Of a stretch of DNA of 40,751 bases, positions 1 through 6,422 are shown in pieces. The stretch comes from a virus. A model generated the notes under the pieces. It was not told the DNA's origin. It did not search any database and worked only from the letters and a program-made list of their open reading frames with translations. A program made the position numbers and the translations under genes. Positions within the stretch are counted from its first letter, which is position 1. Every line of letters starts with the position of its first letter. The DNA is taken from positions 1 through 40,751 of the IMG/VR virus record IMGVR_UViG_3300031857_000457; one strand, 5' to 3'.

Positions 1-69
1 GAGATCCACCGCATCATCGCAGCGGACAACGCCAAGCGCGACAGCTTACTGAAGGATTGGAAACCATGA
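1..69 (+). CDS. 3' end of an upstream phage protein (partial)
   Basis: Frame 1 is open from the window edge to a TGA at 67-69, giving 22 hydrophilic residues rich in Lys, Arg and Asp. The next gene starts with an ATG at 66, so the two overlap by four bases (ATGA), the same junction seen all along this operon. That pattern is the main reason to believe this is the tail of a real gene. Function cannot be inferred from so short a piece. Confidence 0.6.
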   Translation, partial: EIHRIIAADNAKRDSLLKDWKP

Positions 70-830
70 CCGCACTAGCAAAACACGACAATCGCAACGA
101 GGTTGCCAACTCGACGCCTGCCTACACCGCCGAGGTCCGCGTTGTGATGGAACTGCTCAACCGGGCAGACCTCCCGATGGACCGCGCCGAGGCCCTGCTT
201 TCACGTCTCGACATGATCCGTGAACGCGATGAGGCCGCAGCCTACAACGAAGCCATGCGCCAGGTTAAGGCCAACCTGCCTGTCGTGGGGCGATCGACTG
301 CGAACTCGCACACGAAGAAGAACTACGCCGACCTCGCTGACATTGCGGCGGTCTGCGATCCGGTCATCGCTGCGCACGGGTTCTCGACCGAATACTGGCC
401 GTTCAACAGCGAGAAGCCGGATCATCTCGGCATCGGCTGCACCGTCTCTCACGCCAACGGCCACAAGCGCGAGTACCGCGCCGACGTGCCGCTGGATGGC
501 GCTGGCGCAAAGGGCAACGCCAACAAGCCTGCCATCCATGCGTGGAAGTCCACCATGACCTACGGACGCCGGGCGCTCAAGGAAGCCATCTTCGACATCG
601 CCACCACCGACGATGACGGCAACGGCGCCATGCCCCAGCACGTCGAGGTCGAGTTCATCTCTGACGAGCAACTGGATGAGCTTCGCGCCGAGATGACGAA
701 AACCGGAACCGAGGAAAGCAAGTTCGCCGCCTACCTGAAGGAGCCGACGCTGGGCGCCCTGACGGTCGAGAAGTTCAAGCAGGCAATGGCGGCGCTGAAG
801 GCCAAGGCCGAAGCTATGGGTGTCAAATGA
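66..830 (+). CDS. erf: ERF-family single-strand annealing recombinase
   Basis: About 254 residues. It carries the ERF-superfamily pattern: a helical N-terminus, the central YADLADIAAV stretch followed by P-(x)n-HGFSTEY, and the later TYGRRALKEAIFDIAT-DDDGN block, corresponding to the conserved Y-R-x-(A/L)-L...GI-x-(D/E)DDD region. ERF proteins anneal single-stranded DNA during phage recombination and genome circularisation. I chose ATG 66 over the in-frame TTG at 57 because GAAGGA lies about 8 nt upstream and the ATG overlaps the previous stop by 4 nt. The next gene is a YqaJ-type exonuclease, the usual partner of a phage annealing protein, which supports the call. The C-terminal third is Lys/Ala-rich and variable, as in other family members. 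Confidence 0.88.
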   Translation: MTALAKHDNRNEVANSTPAYTAEVRVVMELLNRADLPMDRAEALLSRLDMIRERDEAAAYNEAMRQVKANLPVVGRSTANSHTKKNYADLADIAAVCDPVIAAHGFSTEYWPFNSEKPDHLGIGCTVSHANGHKREYRADVPLDGAGAKGNANKPAIHAWKSTMTYGRRALKEAIFDIATTDDDGNGAMPQHVEVEFISDEQLDELRAEMTKTGTEESKFAAYLKEPTLGALTVEKFKQAMAALKAKAEAMGVK

Positions 831-1447
831 TTGAGCAAGGTAGCATCGAGTGGAAACAGGCCAGGCTAGGCCGCGTCACAGCTTCCCGTGTCGCTGATGT
901 CATCGCCAAGACCAAGACGGGCGTGTCAGCCTCGCGCGCCAACTATGAGGCGCAGATCATCTGCGAGCGCCTGACGGGCGTTGTGGTCGAGGGCTACACG
1001 AACGCGGCCATGCTCCACGGCATTGAAACCGAACCGCAGGCGCGAGCCGCCTACGAGTTCATGCGCAATGTCGATGTCGTGCTGGCAGAGTTCGTGGAGC
1101 ATCCGCGCGTGCCGATGAGTGGCGCATCTCCCGATGGATTCGTAGGCGATGACGGGCTGATCGAGATCAAGTCACCGCAACAGGCTGCGCATCTCGAGAC
1201 GCTGCTCACCAACAAGGTGCCGGCCAAGTACGTCACGCAAATTATGTGGCAGCTTGCAGTCACCGAACGCAAGTTCTGCGATTACGTCTCGTTCAACCCG
1301 ACCTTCCCACCGCACCTGCAACTGTTCGTGCAGCGGGTTCACCGCGACGAGGCGATGATCTCCGAACTGGAACGGGAAGTGCTGGCGTTCCTCGCTGATG
1401 TGGATCGCAAGGTGTCCCAGCTTCAGCCGCGAGCGGAGGCAGCGTGA
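827..1447 (+). CDS. YqaJ-type (lambda exonuclease-like) recombination nuclease
   Basis: 206 residues beginning with the family signature GSIEWKQARLGRVTAS (consensus G-S-x-E-W...R-x-G-x-x-T-A-S). The nuclease core is visible as GASPDGFVG followed by LIEIKSP, that is the D-(x)n-E-x-K catalytic motif of the PD-(D/E)XK fold. The enzyme is expected to resect double-stranded DNA 5' to 3' and hand the single strand to the ERF protein encoded just before it. The two genes share ATGA at 827-830, so synthesis is probably coupled. Size and motif order match standalone YqaJ proteins; no domain appears to be missing. Confidence 0.9.
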   Translation: MIEQGSIEWKQARLGRVTASRVADVIAKTKTGVSASRANYEAQIICERLTGVVVEGYTNAAMLHGIETEPQARAAYEFMRNVDVVLAEFVEHPRVPMSGASPDGFVGDDGLIEIKSPQQAAHLETLLTNKVPAKYVTQIMWQLAVTERKFCDYVSFNPTFPPHLQLFVQRVHRDEAMISELEREVLAFLADVDRKVSQLQPRAEAA

Positions 1448-1956
1448 TGGGCTTCCCGCTCTTTGCCAAAGTCCGCGAAGTCATCATCCCCGAAACCGGG
1501 GAAGTGGTTCGCGCGCTCGTGCCTGACAATGCGATGTCAGCCGAGACGCTGGCAAAGGTGCGGGCAGGACGGACGGTTCACATCGTCACTGAGACAGCGC
1601 GCAACTATGACCAGCTCAAGTTGCTCTGGGCGATGGCCGAGAAGATCCACCAGAACAGCGAGCGGTTCGATAGCCGAGAGCATGTTGTTGAGGAACTGAA
1701 ACTCAACACGGGCCACGTCGAACGCAAGTACATCCGCGTGCCAGGATTGAAGACGCCCGCCTTCCTCGAATGGCCCGCATCGATCGCTTACGAGTCGATG
1801 ACGCAGGCCGACTTTCAGGCGTGGCTGGAAAAGGCGCTGGCCTATGTGCGTGCTGAAATCTGGCCGGGCCTGCCTGAAGGCGCGATCAAGGACGAGATCA
1901 CGGCGATGCTGGGCGACGATGTCTGGCCGACCGACAAGAAGCGGAGGGCTGCGTGA
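1447..1956 (+). CDS. Phage recombination-associated protein, DUF1367/NinB-like (uncertain)
   Basis: 169 residues from ATG 1447; GTG 1444 is an alternative. The ATG overlaps the exonuclease stop as TGATG. The middle holds RNYDQLKLLWAMAEKI, and the C-terminal half holds FLEWPASIAYESM and DFQAWLEKALAYV. This layout (R-N-(x)n-L-W-A ... P-x-S-I-x-(F/Y)-(x)2-M ... F) recalls the uncharacterised phage family DUF1367 and, more weakly, NinB, both common beside recombination genes. I see no catalytic motif. The position directly after ERF and YqaJ suggests a helper in recombination or replication. The family assignment is from memory of the pattern and should be treated as tentative. Confidence 0.5.
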   Translation: MGFPLFAKVREVIIPETGEVVRALVPDNAMSAETLAKVRAGRTVHIVTETARNYDQLKLLWAMAEKIHQNSERFDSREHVVEELKLNTGHVERKYIRVPGLKTPAFLEWPASIAYESMTQADFQAWLEKALAYVRAEIWPGLPEGAIKDEITAMLGDDVWPTDKKRRAA

Positions 1957-2465
1957 GCGCCGCTGCCCGTCTCGCCCCTTCCCTGTCTGCTGACGCTCTG
2001 GCCCGCATGAAGCGCATCGAGCGCGCCGCGTTCTACAAGACGCGCAAGGATGGACAGCCAGCCGAGTACGTCAACGTCGAGGCGATCTGGCTGCTGCATG
2101 GCGGGCGATGCTGCTGCGATCATGTCCGCTATCCAGGCTGCGGCGGAAAGCCGATCGACCCGGAGCAGAAGGGCAATCATCCAGACGCGCCGACGCTTGC
2201 GCACGTCGAGGCCCGCCGTCGCAGGTTGAGCGGATCGCATGGCCCGGAGAACTGTCGCTGGTGGCGGGCTGAATGCAACGCAGCGATGGCCGCAGTCGAA
2301 GCGCGAGACGATGGCGTTGGCAATCGCATGGCCGTGAACTGGTCAGCCAAGGACGAGCCGCAGCTAGTCGAGACGCGGCGCTCAGAAGCTCCGAGCAAAT
2401 GGCAGAGCGCCGGGTTCTCCAAGACGCTGCGCCGCAAGATGAATGGAAAGGTAGTAGCACGATGA
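1953..2465 (+). CDS. HNH-like zinc-containing nuclease domain protein
   Basis: 170 residues, GTG start with GGAGGG about 6 nt upstream and a GTGA overlap with the preceding stop. A Cys cluster (GGRCCCDH, PGCGGKPID) is followed by APTLAHVEARRR, then SGSHGPENCRWW and ECNAAM. This fits the HNH scheme A-H-x ... G-(x)n-H-x-x-x-N ... C-N found in small phage nucleases near recombination genes. A role in resolving or nicking recombination intermediates is possible but not shown. The C-terminal third is basic (Lys/Arg-rich) and could bind DNA. The histidine spacing is looser than in canonical HNH proteins, so the call is moderate. Confidence 0.55.
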   Translation: MSAAARLAPSLSADALARMKRIERAAFYKTRKDGQPAEYVNVEAIWLLHGGRCCCDHVRYPGCGGKPIDPEQKGNHPDAPTLAHVEARRRRLSGSHGPENCRWWRAECNAAMAAVEARDDGVGNRMAVNWSAKDEPQLVETRRSEAPSKWQSAGFSKTLRRKMNGKVVAR

Positions 2466-2545
2466 CAGCCACTGATGAACTACGCCCGCGCCAGACGGTC
2501 AACGTGGTGCGCTCGACGTGCGCGAAGCTGCGGAGGGCGATATGA
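2462..2545 (+). CDS. Micro-ORF of 27 residues bridging two overlapping genes
   Basis: ATG at 2462 overlaps the HNH-like gene's stop as ATGA, and its own stop (2543-2545) overlaps the next ATG (2542) in the same way. The peptide is polar and basic (ends CAKLRRAI). Its last codons contain the GGAGGG ribosome site of the next gene. It may encode a peptide or may exist only to carry ribosomes across the 76-nt interval. No family is recognised. Confidence 0.4.
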   Translation: MTATDELRPRQTVNVVRSTCAKLRRAI

Positions 2546-2817
2546 GCAACCTCATTGTGAGCAACACAGTTGAAAGCCTAGCCTATGACTTAGCCGACTG
2601 GCTGAAGTACCTTTCCGACGATCTGGAAAGCGAAGTTCAGGGCCGATACGTCCAGCCTTACGATGAACTGCACCCTGCACTGAAGCGCCGCTACACGCGC
2701 GACATGCAGCCCGTGGTGCAGGCCCGCGCATTGCTGCGCCACGCACGGGACGTGCTGCCCGACTGGCCGCGTCCAGAACCTACCTACAACCCAACAGAAG
2801 GCGAGGGCGAGGCATGA
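2542..2817 (+). CDS. Small hypothetical phage protein
   Basis: 91 residues from ATG 2542. The start is fixed by CGGAGGG about 6 nt upstream and by the ATGA overlap; an upstream in-frame GTG at 2518 is less likely. The protein is predicted helical and acidic, with a W-L-x-Y-L-S-D-D-L segment, a Tyr/Pro-containing middle and an acidic EGEGEA tail. I do not recognise a family. It belongs to the block of small early genes between recombination and methylation functions. Confidence 0.65.
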   Translation: MSNLIVSNTVESLAYDLADWLKYLSDDLESEVQGRYVQPYDELHPALKRRYTRDMQPVVQARALLRHARDVLPDWPRPEPTYNPTEGEGEA

Positions 2818-2993
2818 GCAACGTCATCCCCCTCCGCCCCCACGCGCCCATCGCCCTGCCAGACGACACCATCCGCGCCGACTGCGAACGCCTGATGCGG
2901 AGGCTTGTGCGTGACGGACGCACGCCTGAACGCGAAATGAGATTGTTGGCCGATCTGCTGGACCACATTATTGTGCGGGTGGAGCAACCTTGA
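2814..2993 (+). CDS. Small hypothetical protein, 59 residues
   Basis: ATG 2814 overlaps the preceding stop (ATGA), and its stop TGA at 2991-2993 overlaps the TTG start of the methyltransferase (TTGA). The 59-residue product starts MSNVIPLRPHAP and continues with an amphipathic helical stretch (CERLMRRLVRDG ... REMRLLADLLDHI). The double four-base overlap makes it very likely translated. No family is recognised. Confidence 0.6.
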   Translation: MSNVIPLRPHAPIALPDDTIRADCERLMRRLVRDGRTPEREMRLLADLLDHIIVRVEQP

Positions 2994-3853
2994 GTAAGCC
3001 TCTCGCCATCGACCTGTTTTGCGGCTTGGGCGGCTGGACCGAGGGCCTGCTTGCCGAGGGCTACCACGCGCGCGGTTACGATATTGAAGCGCATGAATAT
3101 GGCGAGGAAAAGTACCCCGGCGAGCTGATCCTTGCCGACGTGATGAGCTTGCACGGCTCGCAGTTCAAGGACGCAGCCCTGATCGTGGCAAGCCCGCCTT
3201 GCCAGGAATTCAGCTACATGGCGATGCCGTGGAGCCGGGCCAAGCAGATCGCGCGGGCCTTGCGGGGTCAGGACACGTTCCCCGAAGGCTACACCGGCTC
3301 ACGCACCATAGCAGAACTGACGGCGCTGTTTGATGCCTGCTTCCGCATCCAGCGCGAGGCGTCGGAAGCTGCTGGGCGGCATATCCCGATGGTGGTCGAG
3401 AACGTTCGTGGGTGCGTCCCGTGGGTCGGGCCAGCCGCATGGAATTACGGCAGCTACTATCTCTGGGGCGATGTGCCGGCGCTGATGCCGCAACGGCTCG
3501 ATGCACTCAAAAACCCCGGTTTCCGCTTTGATGGATCGGGCCGCAGCTTCCAGACCGAGAGCGTCGATCGGCATGTCGCTGAAGGCCGCAAGCATTACGG
3601 CGACTGGTTCAATGATCCACTGTCGCCATCGCGCCAGGGCGGTCAGTCGAAGCCGCGGGAAGGCGTGAAGGGCGCTGGCGCTGGCTGGTTCAACGACGCC
3701 AAGCGCAGCGGCGGAACCGAGACGGGCTACCTGTCCCGCACCGGCAGCAAATCCCCCGCCCGCAAAGCCGCCAGCGCAAAGATAGCGAAGATCCCGCTGC
3801 CGCTCTCGCAATGGATCGCGCGCACGTACAAGCCAGCGAGGCAAGCAGCATGA
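2990..3853 (+). CDS. Cytosine-C5 DNA methyltransferase-like protein
   Basis: 287 residues, TTG start with GGAG 7 nt upstream and a TTGA overlap. Motif I (DLFCGLGG, residues 8-15) binds S-adenosylmethionine. Motif IV is SPPCQEFS with the catalytic Cys at 71, and motif VI is the ENV triplet at 137-139. A clear QxRxR motif VIII is not seen, and the region after residue 190 is Gly/Ser/Lys-rich and low in complexity, so the target-recognition part is divergent or short. No restriction enzyme gene adjoins it. A phage-borne orphan methyltransferase most plausibly protects phage DNA from host restriction; alternatives are an epigenetic role or loss of activity. The methyltransferase fold is well supported, the specificity is unknown. 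Confidence 0.82.
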   Translation: MSKPLAIDLFCGLGGWTEGLLAEGYHARGYDIEAHEYGEEKYPGELILADVMSLHGSQFKDAALIVASPPCQEFSYMAMPWSRAKQIARALRGQDTFPEGYTGSRTIAELTALFDACFRIQREASEAAGRHIPMVVENVRGCVPWVGPAAWNYGSYYLWGDVPALMPQRLDALKNPGFRFDGSGRSFQTESVDRHVAEGRKHYGDWFNDPLSPSRQGGQSKPREGVKGAGAGWFNDAKRSGGTETGYLSRTGSKSPARKAASAKIAKIPLPLSQWIARTYKPARQAA

Positions 3854-3963
3854 CCCCCGACGAAATCCTCTATGAAAGCGTCATGCTCGCCGCGCCGATG
3901 GCGCTGGTGGGCGTGGTGATGTTCCTGGCGGTGTGGCTCTGGCCGATGGGAGGGAAGCGGTGA
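3850..3963 (+). CDS. One-helix membrane micro-protein, 37 residues
   Basis: ATG 3850 overlaps the methyltransferase stop (ATGA), and the TGA at 3961-3963 overlaps the next GTG. The peptide has a short acidic N-terminus (MTPDEILYES), a hydrophobic stretch of about 20 residues (MLAAPMALVG ... VWLW) and a basic end (GGKR), so it should sit in the inner membrane. Its end also holds the GGGAGGGA ribosome site of the next gene. Function unknown. Confidence 0.55.
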   Translation: MTPDEILYESVMLAAPMALVGVVMFLAVWLWPMGGKR

Positions 3964-4394
3964 GTGCAAGTCAAGCAATCGCGCGCCTGCGAGAGTTGCG
4001 GGGCAAGGCGTACAAAGGCAAGTGGTCCGTCAATGGCGAGTTGGGCATTGAGGGTGAGCGGTCAAGCGCGACCGATTACGATCCGCTCGTTATTGGCGGC
4101 TTGAAGGGCGGCAGGGGATATATCGAGTATCCCCATTATTCGCTCTACAGCCAGCCCACGAAAACGGAAGGCAAAGCCAACGCCGCCGCCCGCCTCGACG
4201 AGCTGGAGCGGGAGAATGCGAGGATGCGCGAAGTGCTCAGCGATGCAATTGGCGTGGCGTCTCAGCATCGCGTTGCCGCGCTGGACGCAGAGTTCGGCGC
4301 ACGCGGGGACCGGACCCGCCCCCTGTCTGACGCTGACTGGCACGCATTCCAAGACCGCGCACGCGCAGCACTAGCGGGGAGCGGTGAGAAGTGA
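3960..4394 (+). CDS. Hypothetical early protein with C-terminal coiled coil
   Basis: 144 residues from GTG 3960, chosen because GGGAGGGA lies upstream at the right distance and the start overlaps the previous stop (GTGA); a longer in-frame start at 3933 is not favoured. The N-terminus is basic (RLRELRGKAYKGK). A Gly/Tyr-rich middle follows, then a probable leucine-zipper-like helix (ARLDELERENARMREVL). The coiled coil suggests self-association. I do not recognise the family. Confidence 0.65.
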   Translation: MSASQAIARLRELRGKAYKGKWSVNGELGIEGERSSATDYDPLVIGGLKGGRGYIEYPHYSLYSQPTKTEGKANAAARLDELERENARMREVLSDAIGVASQHRVAALDAEFGARGDRTRPLSDADWHAFQDRARAALAGSGEK

Positions 4395-4813
4395 GCCGCC
4401 TGGAGCCCCTTCTCACCTTGTCGGAGGCCGCAGCCGAGTTGCAGGTCACGACGGATGACGTAGCTGACCCTGTGCGCTGGGTCCGGGACAAGGTAAGGGC
4501 TCTTAAACTGGATGTCGTGAAGGTTGGCCGGACGCCGAAACTGCCGCTCAGAACCGTGGCCGCGCTGAGGGAACTGATTACATGTCGCTACGACTCTGGC
4601 GTCGAGAGGATGGCCGCTCCCCTAACTGGTACGTCATGGGGACCGTCACCGTCTGGCGAAACGGTCGCAAACGCCAGCTTACCATCAAGCCGCAGAGCAC
4701 TCGCACGAGTGATCGAGCTGAGGCAGAAGCGATCCTCCTCCAGATCGCCAGCCGATACCAGCGCGGAAACATTGAGAACCGGGATGCACCCCAGACCTTC
4801 GGCGATCTCGTGA
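4391..4813 (+). CDS. Excisionase/AlpA-like HTH protein with tail overlapping integrase
   Basis: 140 residues, GTG start in a GTGA overlap. Residues 7-65 resemble small MerR/AlpA-type winged HTH proteins: LLTLSEAAAELQV forms the first helices, then a W-V-R-D-K-V-R segment, then VVKVGRTPKLPLRTVAALREL, the usual wing and C-terminal helix. Such proteins next to an integrase are typically excisionases or directionality factors. The frame does not stop after this domain: the last 77 or so codons overlap the first 232 nt of the integrase and encode Ser/Arg-rich sequence that looks like a shadow of the integrase frame. The functional part is probably residues 1-70; the original stop may have been lost. 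Confidence 0.6.
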   Translation: MSRLEPLLTLSEAAAELQVTTDDVADPVRWVRDKVRALKLDVVKVGRTPKLPLRTVAALRELITCRYDSGVERMAAPLTGTSWGPSPSGETVANASLPSSRRALARVIELRQKRSSSRSPADTSAETLRTGMHPRPSAIS

Positions 4814-5664
4814 ATACCTATCTGGATGCCGGTAAATCAGACCGGTATCTCGTGCCGATCCTGCGGGCCTTGGCGGATCTTGAGGTTCCCGAACTGACGC
4901 AGGCCAAGATCGACGCGGAGGCCCGGAAAGCCTACCCAAACGCATCTTCGGCAACGATCCGGCGCCAGTGGCATGGGGTTATCAGCGCCGTGATCAGGCA
5001 CTCCCGCATCCCCTTCGCCCTGACGCTCCCGGAGGGCTCGCGATCGACCACCCGATTTTGCACGCCCAAGGAAGCCGAGGCCATAGTCAGGGAATGCGCT
5101 GCCGGGCGCTACAAGGACGCTTGGAAGCCAGCCCTAGCCGAAACCCTGTTCGGAACCGGATGTCGCGCTGGGGAGGCCATGAAGCTGGATGGCGCGCGGG
5201 ATGTGAGCCTGGAATATCGGACGATGACCTTCCGGGACACGAAAAACGGCACAGAGCGCACGGTTGAGCTATTGCCGCGGACGCTCGCTGCCCTGTCCCG
5301 TCTGGAGAATGTCGGAAGGCCCGGCCCGCTGTTCAGGAAGCCCGGTGGAGGGGCTTATGCCGAGAAGGTAGAGGTGGGAGGCCATCAGCTCCGCTTCCTC
5401 TATGCAGCCGCTGAGAGGGCTGGCGTGCGCGAGTTTCACCCGCACATGACCCGGCACACCTTTGCGACGTGGTATTACGCCCAGACGCATGACACGCTCG
5501 GCCTGCGCCGGCGCTGCGGCTGGCGCCAGCCGTCGATGGTCGATCGCTACACGCACATCGCGCCCGCTCAGATCGGACTGGACGCAATCGCGCTTGGATG
5601 GGATTTCAGGGAGAAAGTTGGAGCGGCATTGGAGCACGCTCAATCGGAGGAGAAAAAGGCATGA
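4582..5664 (+). CDS. int: Tyrosine site-specific recombinase (phage integrase)
   Basis: 360 residues. The catalytic domain is complete: Arg195 in FGTGCRAGEAM, Lys221 in RDTKNGTERT, the box II H-x-x-R-H at 288-292 (HMTRHTFATW), Trp314 in RCGW replacing the second His as in many integrases, and the nucleophile Tyr323 in DRYTHI. The N-terminal part (to about 150) holds an arm-binding-like beta region and the SAM-like core-binding helices. It should integrate and excise the phage at a host tRNA-Ser gene, whose 3' part begins 27 nt after its stop. The 3' end of the gene also contains two copies of a putative arm-type site (5617-5635). Confidence 0.95.
   Translation: MSLRLWRREDGRSPNWYVMGTVTVWRNGRKRQLTIKPQSTRTSDRAEAEAILLQIASRYQRGNIENRDAPQTFGDLVNTYLDAGKSDRYLVPILRALADLEVPELTQAKIDAEARKAYPNASSATIRRQWHGVISAVIRHSRIPFALTLPEGSRSTTRFCTPKEAEAIVRECAAGRYKDAWKPALAETLFGTGCRAGEAMKLDGARDVSLEYRTMTFRDTKNGTERTVELLPRTLAALSRLENVGRPGPLFRKPGGGAYAEKVEVGGHQLRFLYAAAERAGVREFHPHMTRHTFATWYYAQTHDTLGLRRRCGWRQPSMVDRYTHIAPAQIGLDAIALGWDFREKVGAALEHAQSEEKKA
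5617..5635 (+). repeat. Putative integrase arm-type sites, left arm (two copies)
   Basis: GTTGGAGC at 5617-5624 and ATTGGAGC at 5628-5635 are direct repeats whose starts are 11 nt apart, about one helical turn. They lie inside the last codons of the integrase. Three more copies of the same 8-mer lie right of the tRNA-derived segment, so the layout (two sites, core, three sites) resembles the arm sites of lambda-type attP regions. The repeats are seen directly; their role is inferred. Confidence 0.5.
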
Positions 5665-5690
5665 ATATCAATGCCAAATATCTCAACTCC

Positions 5691-5754
5691 GCACCCCTGC
5701 TAAGGGTGTATACCGGTAACGGTATCGAGGGTTCGAATCCCTTCCTCTCCGCCA
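5691..5754 (+). other. attP core: 3' part of tRNA-Ser(GCU)
   Basis: The segment folds as the 3' part of a serine tRNA. Anticodon stem CACCC/GGGTG (5692-5696, 5704-5708) encloses the loop CTGCTAA with anticodon GCT (5699-5701). A long variable arm (TACCG-GTAA-CGGTA), a T arm with TTCGAAT, the acceptor 3' strand CCTCTCC, discriminator G and CCA (5752-5754) follow. The preceding 27 nt do not resemble a D arm or a GGAGAGG acceptor 5' strand, so no complete tRNA is present. Phages that insert in tRNA genes carry such a 3' copy to restore the gene on integration. Identity starts at the anticodon stem, which suggests strand exchange in the anticodon loop. Confidence 0.85.
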
Positions 5755-5830
5755 GCGCTGCCTTGAAAAAACAAGGATTTCCGGTAGACTGGCGCTCTGG
5801 AACGGAGCGCGCGAAATGACGCGCCATGAC

Positions 5831-5889
5831 GCTCCAACCCGGATCAAGACGGGAACATCCGCCCAAGAACATTGGAGTCGCGTTGGAGC
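5831..5889 (+). repeat. Putative integrase arm-type sites, right arm (three copies)
   Basis: An inverted copy GCTCCAAC at 5831-5838 and two direct copies, ATTGGAGT at 5871-5878 and GTTGGAGC at 5882-5889, the latter two again 11 nt apart in their starts. They lie in the gene-free stretch 5755-5916 between the tRNA segment and the first minus-strand gene; the only other thing I see there is a weak 5-bp hairpin with an A-rich loop (5761-5776). Confidence 0.5.
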
Positions 5890-5916
5890 CGGTTGCCCGT
5901 GCGTTCCCCGCAGCCA

Positions 5917-6135
5917 CTAACCCGGCTCCTTGACGTGAACGCGCACGGCCCGCTCTGGTAGCCACCTAGAGCCCGCCTGTACGAAGCACGTATGGTCCCG
6001 CCACTCGTAAGCGAAGCCCGACCTGTGCCACCGCGTATGGCAGTCCTGAGCCATCCCGGTGAGCCAGATACCAGACGCCACGAGCCCGGCAACACCGACG
6101 CTGAGAAGCGCGAGCGTGGCCGGGCTGAGACGCAT
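5917..6135 (-). CDS. Small one-helix membrane protein at the end of the lysis cluster
   Basis: 72 residues from ATG 6135; it starts 4 nt after the stop of the upstream gene. A hydrophobic segment at about residues 5-27 (ATLALLSVGVAGLVASGIWL) could be an uncleaved signal anchor. A Cys/His/Trp-containing tail of about 45 residues (DCHTRWHRSG ... DHTCFV) would then face the periplasm. The lysis-module position and small size suggest an accessory membrane protein, for example an antiholin-like factor, but no motif shows this. No clear ribosome site is seen, so coupling to the upstream gene is likely. Confidence 0.55.
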   Translation of the reverse strand: MRLSPATLALLSVGVAGLVASGIWLTGMAQDCHTRWHRSGFAYEWRDHTCFVQAGSRWLPERAVRVHVKEPG

Positions 6136-6139
6136 GGGA

Positions 6140-6379
6140 CTACAAGCTGACCTTGGGGCGGTTCGGGTACATCAGGTGCCAGCAGAGCAGGTAGACGCCG
6201 ACCAGCGCGAGGAAGTCGAACATCACGCCGAGGTCGAACCTGCCGGCGATCATGTCATCGAACGGGTCGAGGCCGATGAGGCGAACGCCGATGATCCAGG
6301 TTGCGAGCAGGCAGTAGAACACGGCTCGGATCGAACCCCAATCCGTCTTCCCGTCTTCACGAACGATCTTGAAGCCCAT
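6140..6379 (-). CDS. Small two-helix membrane protein, holin candidate
   Basis: 79 residues; CGGAGGG lies about 8 nt upstream of ATG 6379. A basic and acidic N-terminal 15 residues precede two hydrophobic segments, about 17-38 (RAVFYCLLATWIIGV...) and 51-70 (VMFDFLALVGVYLLCW), ending in a basic tail (YPNRPKVSL). Two helices, small size and the position just after the spanin genes fit a class II holin, which would let the endolysin act or trigger lysis. Holins share little sequence, so this rests on topology and context. The endolysin here carries its own C-terminal helix, so this could instead be an accessory or antiholin. Confidence 0.6.
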   Translation of the reverse strand: MGFKIVREDGKTDWGSIRAVFYCLLATWIIGVRLIGLDPFDDMIAGRFDLGVMFDFLALVGVYLLCWHLMYPNRPKVSL

Positions 6380-6422
6380 AGTCGTAGCCCTCCGAAATGC
6401 GCCGAGGCGCGGGTTGTGCTGG

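Noticed and set aside
5664-5754. Complete tRNA-Ser gene
   Set aside because: No acceptor 5' strand or D arm can be found upstream of 5691; only the 3' part is present.
5761-5776. Terminator hairpin CCTTG-A6-CAAGG after the tRNA segment
   Set aside because: The stem is only 5 bp and no clear T run follows on either strand.
5661-5819. Peptide-coding frame running across the tRNA-derived segment
   Set aside because: The frame exists only because the tRNA part lacks stops; base pairing of the anticodon, variable and T arms explains the sequence better.
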